A stretch of 64,000 nt of DNA, from assembly GCA_020635905.1 (NCBI GenBank), contig JACJYV010000005.1:620001-684000 (forward strand). Reading direction: 5' to 3'. Position numbers and translations under genes: made by a program. Within the stretch, counting starts at the first letter, position 1. Every line of letters begins with the position of its first letter. The DNA comes from Bacteroidia bacterium. Its GTDB lineage: Bacteria; Bacteroidota; Bacteroidia; J057; JADKCL01. The notes under the pieces are model-generated. The model searched no databases. It had not been told where the DNA came from and saw only the letters and a program-made list of their open reading frames with translations. Below, piece after piece: positions 16,911 to 25,400 of the stretch.

Positions 16911-18542
16911 ATGAGCCGTGAAATCAAATATGCACTTGCCGCGGGGTTGTTGGTGCTCATCGGAATGTTGGCTGGCTTCCAGCTGAAACAAGGCTTTTCC
17001 GACGAAAAAGTCCAGCAAATCTCCAATAACGCGGATAAATTCCGTGAGGCAATGTGGTTTGTGGAGCGGAATTATGTAGAACCCACCGACAGCAAAAAAC
17101 TGGTGGACGACGCCATCAAAGGCATGCTGGAAGGGCTTGATCCCCATTCATTTTACATCCCCGAAGATGAAATGAAAGCCATGGACGAGCAAATGCAGGG
17201 CAGTTTTGAGGGAATTGGCATCGAATTCAACCTCATAGAAGATACCATTTACGTGGTGGCGCCCATCGCGGGTGGTCCGAGCGAGCAACTGGGAATCAGG
17301 TCGGGTGACCGAATCGTGCGCATCGACGGAGAGAATGTGGCCGGAATCGGGATCAAAAATTCGGACGTCATGGCCAAACTCAAAGGCAATAAAGGTTCGC
17401 ATGTGGTGGTCGATATCAAGCGCCGTGGGGTTAAAAAGCTGATCAATTTTGACATTACCCGCGATAAAATCCCCCTGTTGTCCGTGGATTTCTCCTACAT
17501 GGTGGACAAAAACACCGGCTACATGCGGGTCACGCGTTTTGCAGGCACCACCCACGAAGAGTTTGTGGAGAATCTTACCAAGCTCAAAAAAGACGGCATG
17601 AAAAACCTGATCCTTGACCTGCGCGACAATCCGGGCGGATACATGGACAAAGCCCAACTCATGGCCGACGAATTCCTTTCCAAAGGCAAGTTGGTGGTCT
17701 ATACAGAAGGTCGGGTGCCCAATTCACGCAGCAGTTACCGCGCCACTTCAGAAATCAACGGTTTCGAAGACGGGGGACTGATCGTGCTGATGAATTACGG
17801 ATCTGCTTCGGCCAGCGAAATTGTAGCCGGGGCCGTACAGGACTGGGACCGCGGAATCATCATGGGGGTCCGCTCCTTTGGAAAAGGTCTGGTCCAGACC
17901 CAAAAACCTTTCTCAGACGGATCCGCCATTCGCCTGGTCATTTCCAAATACTATACCCCTTCAGGTCGCTCCATCCAGAAGCCTTACAAAATGAGCTCCA
18001 AAGAGTATAATCAGGAGGTACTCGACCGTTTTGAAAGCGGTGAAGTCTGGGACATGAGCAAAATTGACTTGCCCGATTCCCTCAAATATGAGACCCATTC
18101 GGGACGTCCAGTTTACGGAGGCGGTGGCATTTTGCCCGACGTATTTGTGCCCCGCGATACCACCATGGATTCTGATTTGTTGGGTGAATTGATTTCGAAT
18201 AATATTTTCCGCGAATTCTCCTATGAGTACGTGGGCGACCAGACCAAACTCAAAAATCAGTATCCTTCGGCCAAATCCTTCGTGGACAAATTCGAACTTA
18301 CGCCCCAGATGGTTGCCCTTTTCCGGGAATTTTCGATCGGCAAAAAGGTGAAATACGATGATGCCCAGTACCAGATTTCCAAACCGCTCATCGACAATTA
18401 TATCAAAGCATTTATTGGCCGGGCTCTTTACAACGACGATGCCTTCCTGCCCGTACTCCATCAGGAAGACAACATGATGAAGAAAGCCCTTGAAATGATG
18501 CCGCAGGCCATCAAACTTGAAAAAACCGGAAAGCTGGAATAG
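16911..18542 (+). CDS. S41-family C-terminal processing protease (CtpA/Prc-like)
   Basis: A 543-residue protease with an N-terminal membrane anchor or signal (about 7-24), so its active site is periplasmic. A helical domain (about 35-85) leads to a PDZ domain (about 85-170, with SGDRIVRIDGENVAGI), then the S41 catalytic core. The Ser nucleophile lies in NYGSASASEI (about 296-305) and the Lys general base in RSFGKGLVQT (about 325). A C-terminal extension of about 150 residues is common in Bacteroidota Ctp proteins. These enzymes trim C-termini of periplasmic and secreted proteins. It is the first gene of a + strand run with the exonuclease 18 bp downstream and the reductase after that. Confidence 0.95.
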   Translation: MSREIKYALAAGLLVLIGMLAGFQLKQGFSDEKVQQISNNADKFREAMWFVERNYVEPTDSKKLVDDAIKGMLEGLDPHSFYIPEDEMKAMDEQMQGSFEGIGIEFNLIEDTIYVVAPIAGGPSEQLGIRSGDRIVRIDGENVAGIGIKNSDVMAKLKGNKGSHVVVDIKRRGVKKLINFDITRDKIPLLSVDFSYMVDKNTGYMRVTRFAGTTHEEFVENLTKLKKDGMKNLILDLRDNPGGYMDKAQLMADEFLSKGKLVVYTEGRVPNSRSSYRATSEINGFEDGGLIVLMNYGSASASEIVAGAVQDWDRGIIMGVRSFGKGLVQTQKPFSDGSAIRLVISKYYTPSGRSIQKPYKMSSKEYNQEVLDRFESGEVWDMSKIDLPDSLKYETHSGRPVYGGGGILPDVFVPRDTTMDSDLLGELISNNIFREFSYEYVGDQTKLKNQYPSAKSFVDKFELTPQMVALFREFSIGKKVKYDDAQYQISKPLIDNYIKAFIGRALYNDDAFLPVLHQEDNMMKKALEMMPQAIKLEKTGKLE

Positions 18543-18560
18543 CTTTTCGTCGGCACACAC

Positions 18561-19289
18561 ATGTTTACACGCAAAGAAATTGAAAATATCCTCTTTCTGG
18601 ATATTGAAACGGCTTCCTCCGTGGAAGATTACGAACTGCTTTCCCCGCGCATGAAGGGGCTTTGGGATAAAAAGTCTAAAATCCTCCTCAAAAGGGAGGA
18701 AGAGCCATTTACACCCTCTGAATTATTCACCCAGCGGGCGGCCATCTTTTCCGAATTTGGCAAAGTGGTCACCATTTCTCTGGGCTATCTGCGCTTTACA
18801 CCCCAGGGCACCAAACTCAGATTGAAATCGTTTTTTGGTCCCGACGAGCATACCATTCTGACCGAATTTGCCCAAATGGCCAACCAGTATATGGCTGCGC
18901 CCAGCCGCACCCTATGCGCCCACAATGGCAAAGAATTCGACTATCCCTACCTCGGTCGCCGCTACCTGATCAACCAGATCGAAGTGCCCCAGTGTCTGCG
19001 CATCCAGGGCAAAAAGCCCTGGGAAGTCAATCTCCTGGACACCATGGAGCTCTGGAAATTCGGGGATTACAAATCCTTTACCAGCCTCGATTTGCTGACC
19101 GCCATTCTGGGCGTGCCTTCCCCCAAAGACGATATGGACGGCAGCGAAGTGGGTCGGGTGTTTTGGGAGGAAAAGAATTATTCCCGCATCAAAGATTATT
19201 GCGAACAGGATGTGCTGGCCACTGCCCAGGTCATGTTGCGCATGTGCAGGGAAGACATGGTTCGCCCCGAAAACATAGAATATGCCTGA
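18561..19289 (+). CDS. DEDDy 3'-5' exonuclease, PolB-exonuclease-like
   Basis: A 242-residue exonuclease of the predicted PolB-type 3'-5' exonuclease family (PF10108-like). Exo I is FLDIETAS with D14 and E16, Exo II HNGKEFDYPYL with D127, and Exo III YCEQD with Y213 and D217, so all four metal ligands and the tyrosine of the DEDDy class are present. It has no polymerase domain. Role inferred as DNA repair or processing of 3' ends. It lies 18 bp after the protease gene and overlaps the next gene by 8 bp. Confidence 0.9.
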   Translation: MFTRKEIENILFLDIETASSVEDYELLSPRMKGLWDKKSKILLKREEEPFTPSELFTQRAAIFSEFGKVVTISLGYLRFTPQGTKLRLKSFFGPDEHTILTEFAQMANQYMAAPSRTLCAHNGKEFDYPYLGRRYLINQIEVPQCLRIQGKKPWEVNLLDTMELWKFGDYKSFTSLDLLTAILGVPSPKDDMDGSEVGRVFWEEKNYSRIKDYCEQDVLATAQVMLRMCREDMVRPENIEYA

Positions 19290-20121
19290 AAACCTTCAGA
19301 TCAGTGACACCTATTCCCTCCACCGCGGCGCGAAAATCCCTCGTCTGGGGTTTGGCTGCTACCTGATCCCTGACGGAAAAGAAACTCTCCAGGCCGTAAA
19401 CACGGCGCTGGAAGCGGGTTACCGCCACTTTGATACGGCCGCATTTTACGGAAATGAAGCCTCACTCGGCAAGGCCGTGCGGGAAAGCGGGATTCCCCGG
19501 GAGAAGATTTTCGTCACCACCAAACTCTGGAATTCAGACCACGGCTACGAAAAAGCCCTGCGGGCTTTCGACACCAGCATGGAAAAACTCCAGCTGGATT
19601 ACCTCGATCTGTATCTGATCCATTGGCCTGTGCCTGGTAAGCGCCGCGATTCCTGGAAGGCCCTGGAAAAACTGCAGGCCGAAGGCCGGGTGCGGTCGAT
19701 CGGGGTGAGCAACTACATGGAGCCCCACCTCCGCGAACTCATGGCCCATGCCGAATCTGCGCCCAGCATCAACCAGATTGAACTGAGCCCTTATAATTTC
19801 CTGAGGAGACAAAGGGAAATCGAATTTTGCCGGAAAAATAAAATCCACATTCAGGCCTACTGCCCCCTGACCCGCGGCGAAAAGCTGGGCGATCCTGAGC
19901 TGGAAAAACTGGGCCGTAAATACGGCAAATCTCCCGCGCAAATCCTGCTCAGATGGTCCCTCGACCAGGGATTTATTCCCCTGCCCAAATCTGGTAATCC
20001 ACAGCGCATCCGCGAAAATGCAAATCTGTACGATTTTCAGATTTTGCCCGAAGACCTGGCCTGGCTCAGTAATCAAAATGAAAATCTGGCTGTTTCCTGG
20101 GATCCGTCGGGTGCGCCCTGA
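19282..20121 (+). CDS. Aldo/keto reductase
   Basis: A 279-residue AKR-fold oxidoreductase with the full catalytic tetrad: D51 and Y56 (FDTAAFYGN), K81 (TTKLW) and H114 (LIHWP). The NADPH-binding C-terminal signature PLPKSGNPQRIREN is present. It matches the 2,5-diketo-gluconate reductase / glyoxal reductase subgroup in length and motifs; the substrate is not predictable. The ATG overlaps the exonuclease end by 8 bp. It converges with the metallophosphoesterase gene, with 11 bp between stop codons. Confidence 0.94.
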   Translation: MPENLQISDTYSLHRGAKIPRLGFGCYLIPDGKETLQAVNTALEAGYRHFDTAAFYGNEASLGKAVRESGIPREKIFVTTKLWNSDHGYEKALRAFDTSMEKLQLDYLDLYLIHWPVPGKRRDSWKALEKLQAEGRVRSIGVSNYMEPHLRELMAHAESAPSINQIELSPYNFLRRQREIEFCRKNKIHIQAYCPLTRGEKLGDPELEKLGRKYGKSPAQILLRWSLDQGFIPLPKSGNPQRIRENANLYDFQILPEDLAWLSNQNENLAVSWDPSGAP

Positions 20122-20132
20122 AGCGAATCTGC

Positions 20133-21011
20133 CTATTTGGGCATCACAAAATCCGTCAACTTGCCCAGAGCATCGTGATTGCCCCCGTTGAGGGCGATCA
20201 GGCGAAAATTGACCGAACGATCGGCGCGCACTTCCACAATGATAAAATTATCCTTCTTGCCTCCACCCATGCCCGTGCCAATCAGGTGCATATTGTCGTA
20301 GGCATAGTAATGATAGGCGGGCCACCACGGAAAGGCTCCCACGTCCCCGGCAAACATGTACACCTGGTTCAATCTGCTGTGAAACATGGGCTCAATTTCT
20401 GACCAGAAATTGATGGTATCGGCCTTGCCCTGGAAAGAATTGGGCTGAATTCCCTTGAACACATTATCCTTTTCCAGCCACAAAACCTGGTGCATGAACA
20501 CAAAAATATTGGGGGCAGACTTGTGCTCCTCCAGGGTTTGCCTTAGCCATTCGAGTTGCTCACCCGAAATATTCCATTTGTCCAGATTGGGATCGAGAAT
20601 GATGAATAAATCGCCGTGAGCGGTCCAGCTTTGATATCGTTTGGGATAGCGTTTCAGAAAAGGAACGGCATTGCCCGCATCGTGGTTGCCGAGGCAGAGG
20701 TAAACAGGCACCCCAATCGAGTCAATATCCGCCGCCAGCATATCATAGGCGGAATCTGAGGGAGATTTCACATTATCCCCCAAAAACACCCCAAATTCCA
20801 GGTATTCCCATTGCCAAAGCAGGGGAAACATGGCCTGAAAAGGCGGATGCACCCCGTTATTTTCAATCCCGGGAGTTCCATAGACGTGGCCTGCGGCAAA
20901 AAAGGTATAAGGTTGATCATCCTTTGGTACCCTGCGCTTGCAGGTAACCCCGGTGGTGACCAGAACGAGCAAAGCAGCCCCAAAGACGATATTTATTTTA
21001 ACTTTAATCAA
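20133..21011 (-). CDS. Secreted calcineurin-like metallophosphoesterase
   Basis: A 292-residue protein with an N-terminal hydrophobic segment ending GVTC (C24), a weak lipobox, so it is probably periplasmic or a lipoprotein. Metallophosphoesterase motifs are GDN (78-80), GNHD (108-111), a His in FMHQVLW and GH-type residues near the C-terminus (YMFAGDVGAF). The first metal motif D-x-H is replaced by AAGHVYG (39-45), so metal binding may differ. The start is TTG at 21011, because an in-frame stop lies three codons upstream. It follows tmk by 9 bp and is probably co-transcribed. Substrate unknown. Confidence 0.8.
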   Translation of the reverse strand: MIKVKINIVFGAALLVLVTTGVTCKRRVPKDDQPYTFFAAGHVYGTPGIENNGVHPPFQAMFPLLWQWEYLEFGVFLGDNVKSPSDSAYDMLAADIDSIGVPVYLCLGNHDAGNAVPFLKRYPKRYQSWTAHGDLFIILDPNLDKWNISGEQLEWLRQTLEEHKSAPNIFVFMHQVLWLEKDNVFKGIQPNSFQGKADTINFWSEIEPMFHSRLNQVYMFAGDVGAFPWWPAYHYYAYDNMHLIGTGMGGGKKDNFIIVEVRADRSVNFRLIALNGGNHDALGKLTDFVMPK

Positions 21012-21020
21012 AATTGAATC

Positions 21021-22244
21021 TCACCAGTCTTCTTCATCACTCACAACATAACCCTGAACCAAAATACTGAGATCTTCCCGGGTAATCACTTTGATCGCGG
21101 GAAAAAGGCCAGAAGCAGGCGGTTGAGTGGCAAATTCCACGCGATCCCGTTCGTAATACTCAATTTCAGGTTCAGCAGGCCCGGGTGAAATTACATAGAT
21201 AAAATCCGACATTTGGGCGAGTTGAGGCGCGGTTTTCAGAATTTCATCATACTTCTGACCCTCACTCAGAAAAAGGGCTATTCCCCGACTGTTCACGCCC
21301 AGAGGCAAAGAATATTCAAGTTCCACCGCATCCACATTTTCCCGATCCAGATTTCCCAACACCTCCAGGCCATGCTGCTCCAGAAATTCCAGAAAAAGCT
21401 CCTTCAGCTCCTCCCGCGAACATTTGTCGAGCAATTTTTCCACCACCTCTGAAATTCCATCCTCGTTATCCTCGTCCACTTCCTCTGCTTCCACCAGGGC
21501 CATGAATGATTCAAAGCTCAATTGCCCTTCACCCATCAACCGCGACGAAGAGGAACTTTTCTCCTCTGGCAAGTAAATATCTGCAGGAATCCACTCAGGA
21601 GCATATTCCCCAATTCCCTGCAAAAGCTGGCCCACCACCTCTTCCAGGGTGCCGTTGGCATCAATTTCGTGGATATTGTCATGGCCGCGACTGCGTAAAA
21701 ACTCAATTGCATTCAGAAATTTTTGCCGGGTCTGGGACAAATTGCTTTCAAATAATTCCTCGGGCGCGTTGCGCTTTTGCATGCGCTGCAGGCAGACCTC
21801 ATTGGAAACGTTCAAAAAGAAAATCAGATCGGGTTTGCGCGCCAGTTCATTCAGCTCCATCACCCGCTCAAATGGAAAATCCTCTGCACTTTGGTAAACC
21901 AGGGAGGAAAGATAATAGCGGTCACTGATCACCAGGCGACCCTTTTCACCCGCAAACCAGGGGTTAATCTCACGGTCGCAATGATCCAGGCGGTTGGTGG
22001 CAAATGCCAAAGCCAGCACCCGCGGGGTAAAGTCGCGGATCTTTTTCATCAGCACCTGACGGATATACAGCCCGGCCGCAGACGGGTCGTGAGGTTCGTA
22101 GGTAAACTTGATTTTACCCGGATTCTCACGGTCCAGAATTTCCACCAGGCGACGGCCTGCAGTGGTTTTTCCGGACCCATCCAGTCCTTCTATGACGATG
22201 AAAAGGGATTCCTTTTCCTTGGTTGGGGCAATAGCAGATTTCAT
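21021..22244 (-). CDS. tmk: Thymidylate kinase with unusual C-terminal extension
   Basis: A 407-residue protein. Residues 1-215 are a complete dTMP kinase: P-loop EGLDGSGKTT (19-28), DRYYLSSLVYQ, a LID-like region, and dNMP-binding EPHD in place of the usual EPGGT. Typical Tmk ends near 210. The remaining about 190 residues are not from this family: a Ser-rich linker, an acidic helical part (about 250-300) and a beta-rich part ending in VITREDLSILVQGYVVSDEEDW. I do not recognise it. The kinase makes dTDP for DNA synthesis. Promoter box TATCTTTGC lies directly before the ATG. Confidence 0.88.
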   Translation of the reverse strand: MKSAIAPTKEKESLFIVIEGLDGSGKTTAGRRLVEILDRENPGKIKFTYEPHDPSAAGLYIRQVLMKKIRDFTPRVLALAFATNRLDHCDREINPWFAGEKGRLVISDRYYLSSLVYQSAEDFPFERVMELNELARKPDLIFFLNVSNEVCLQRMQKRNAPEELFESNLSQTRQKFLNAIEFLRSRGHDNIHEIDANGTLEEVVGQLLQGIGEYAPEWIPADIYLPEEKSSSSSRLMGEGQLSFESFMALVEAEEVDEDNEDGISEVVEKLLDKCSREELKELFLEFLEQHGLEVLGNLDRENVDAVELEYSLPLGVNSRGIALFLSEGQKYDEILKTAPQLAQMSDFIYVISPGPAEPEIEYYERDRVEFATQPPASGLFPAIKVITREDLSILVQGYVVSDEEDW

Positions 22245-22249
22245 CTCTG

Positions 22250-22257
22250 CAAAGATA
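22250..22257 (-). promoter_or_regulatory. Bacteroidota -7 promoter box for tmk
   Basis: Minus strand TATCTTTG followed by C, a perfect match to TAnnTTTG. It sits only 5 bp before the ATG at 22244, so the transcript would be leaderless or nearly so. No clear -33 TTTG at the expected 19-21 bp. Confidence 0.5.
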
Positions 22258-22275
22258 TTGATTTTGGGTTATTAG

Positions 22276-22412
22276 TCGACGGTCAACGGTCCATAGTCGA
22301 CGGTCAACGGTTCATAGTCACCAGTCCATAGTCAACAGTCCCTTGTCGACAGTCCCTAGACCATTAACCATCGTCCGTAGACCATTGACCATTGACCGTG
22401 GACCGTGGACCA
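22276..22412. repeat. Degenerate short-word repeat (GTCNACNGTC / GTCCATAGTC)
   Basis: The spacer between tmk and the 1534-residue gene is made almost wholly of variants of a 10-12 nt word: GTCGACGGTCAACGGTCC, ATAGTCGACGGTCAACGG, CATAGTCACCAGTCC, ATAGTCAACAGTCC, AGACCATTGACCATTGACC. Word spacing is irregular. No gene. Confidence 0.75.
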
Positions 22413-22415
22413 ATC

Positions 22416-25400
22416 CTACTCCTCAATCATTAGCTTGCGCATTTCCTCGCCATCCGGGGTACGGACTTTGAGCAAATACACTCCTTTGCTGATGGCTTGC
22501 AGTTGAATATCCTTGCGGAAAACTCCACCGGGATGCACCAGTTGCGTGCGGAAAATTTCACGGCCGCGGAGGTCCATCATCCAGATTTCAAGGGCTTCGC
22601 CTTCTTGTCCGGGAATTTCCACCGTGAATGCACCCTGGTTGGGGTTGGGATATACCCGGATTTCGGCCTGCAAGGCATTGCTTTGACCTTCGCTGGAGGC
22701 TCCTTCGCTGGCAGAGTTTTTCTGACCCGCCACCGTGTCACAGAAGTTGACGAATACGTCGTGAATGTGGGTATTCTTCGAATACATGCTCACATCCACC
22801 CGCAGTGTTTCCGCGGGCGACACCCCAATGCTGCGCAACTGATTGCCATTCTGGTACCAGTACATGCTGGCTACAGAGCGTTCGATTACCAGAGAATCCC
22901 CCACAGCCACGGTTCCGTACTGCTGGAAAAACCCGGATTGTTCCTCACGGATAAACAGCAATCCTTTGTTATTATAGAATGCATAATCAATCGTGAATTG
23001 AGATGCATTGGGATCGCTGTCGCTGAGGCCGAGGTAGTAATTATAGTCAATGGAATTGACGATATGCAGTACTTTGCCGCTCAACCCGTTGAGGAGTTTA
23101 TTGTCCGAGCGGGCCCCGCTGTTGCCCCAGGAATTGGTGCTGGTCAGGGTGCGATACAGGGTATCGCCATTGGCAGCTGCATTGACAAAGCCTTCCCAGA
23201 CCGTACGGTTCATGATCTCGAAATCAAGGGTATCTGAATTACCCATCTGGTCGTGGACGATGGCGGTGTATGCACCCGCAGCTTTACCTGAAATGCTGGA
23301 AACCGTTTCTCCAGAACTCCAACTGTAGGTGTAGGGTGGAATTCCCCCACTGACATTGAGCACAATGCCGCCGTTGGGTGCGGGATAACAATCTGAGTGG
23401 GATACCACGAAGTCCACCACGAAGGAATCGGGGGGAATGGAATCTCCGCAGAAAGAGGTGTAATTGTCGTAAAGGGAAACCCCGGCATTGAATATGGTGG
23501 CATCCACAAACAGGGGATCTCCTGGAAAGGCAGGGGTGGTTTTGAGCAGGGTTGAATTACGGAAGTAACGGATATTCGATCCTGCCCGCTCCACTTTCAG
23601 GGTATCGCCGATGGATATACTGCCATGGCTGGCAAAATAGCCCGCTTCTTCGCGGATACTTAGCGCACCTTTGGCCACATAGAAAGCGTAATCAATGGTG
23701 GTTTGCCACACATCCGGATTCAGATTGGAGAGGCCAATGTAGTAATACTTGTCCGTGCGGTGCACCACATGCATGAACACTCCGTCCGTATTGGGTTGTA
23801 ATACCTGCTCAGAACGGGCACCGCAGGTTCCCCAGCTGTTACCCGCCACGCTGCGGCTCAGGGTATCGTCCACAGAAGTGGCGCCCACGAGCTCAGTCCA
23901 GGAAATGCGGTTGAAAATCTCAAATGACTGAGAAATATTGCTTCCTTCCAGGTCGGTAATTACCACAGAATAGTGCCCGGCTTCCAGGGAATCCAGCACC
24001 GCGGTGGTATCGCCCGTGCTCCACAGATAACTGTAGGGCGGGGTTCCGCCTGCCGGCATGAGGATGATCTGGCCTTCTGGTCCCAGAGCGCAGCGGTTGT
24101 AATTCTGGGTGAATTCCAGGGTCAGCGGCAGGGTTGTTTCGCAGAAAGAAACCCAGATATTGGTCAGATAGGAATTTTTCTTGTAAATGCTCACGTCGGC
24201 CAGAAGGGATTTACTGGTATCCGCAGGGGTGGAGTACACCACCACTCCGTTGTGCAACCAGTTTAGGGTGGTTCCCACCCGGGCAATGGCGATACTGTCC
24301 CCCACATCCAGGGTTCCCACTACCAGATCTGTTCCAATGGATTCCCTGACCCGCAACTGCTTTTTATTGACATAAAAAGCATGGTCGATAGTCAGGTTGG
24401 CTGCATCAGGATTGTCCTCGGAAAGCCCGATAAAATAGAAATCCTTGATGGTGTGCACCACATGGAGCAGATATCCGTCGTCGCCGGGCTGCAGGACCTG
24501 CACAGAGGCCGCACCCGAGTTGGACCAGCCGTTGGCATTCACGGTTTTGAAAAGGGTGTCATTCATGGAAACCGCTCCCACCAGATCCGTCCAGTGGGGT
24601 GGCACCTGACCAATTCTGACCAGAGCCGTGTCGGCAAAGGTACAGGCATTGGAATCTGTGACCTGCACCCAGTAATTTCCGGAAACTGCGGCCACCAGCG
24701 AGTCAAGGGTGTCGCCAGTGCTCCAAAGGAAGCTGAGATTGGGGCCCGCCAGGGCATGCAGGGTGACGGTGTAGCCGGCGCAAGTATCGACCGGACCCGA
24801 AGGGTCCAGCATCACTGTTGGCACTGGCCGCAGATTGACAAACACCGTGTCTGATACGCCGTTACAACCACTGGTGTCGCCTACGGCGACAATAAAAGCA
24901 CCTGCAGTATCCACCACGATGTGGTCGGCAGTCGAGCCGTTATTCCAGAGGTAAGAGTTCAGTCCTATAGCCGCCTGCAGGGTCACAGTCTGACCCTGAC
25001 ACAAGTCCACAGGTCCGGCGGGAGTAACTCCCGGATTGAAAGTGGTATCAAGGGTGACCACCAGGGTATCGCGGCCGGGACAACCCGAAGTGTCGGTCAC
25101 GCTTACCCAAAAGGAGCCAGCAGTGTCGGCCACCAGGGTATCTGCGGTGGAATTGTCCGACCAAAGGTAGGTGAGAAAGCTGCTACCCGGGTTCAGCACC
25201 ACAGAATTGCCATTACAAATGGTGGTATCATTCCCGATATCCACGGTTGGACCGGATTTTACTGTGATGGTAACCGTCAGGGTGTCATACTCGCCGGGGG
25301 CACCCTGACCAATCACGGTATAAGTCGTGGTCACAGTGGGCTTGGCCAAAACTTCCGGACCCAGATTGGTATTCAGGCCGGTAGAAGGAGACCAGGTATA

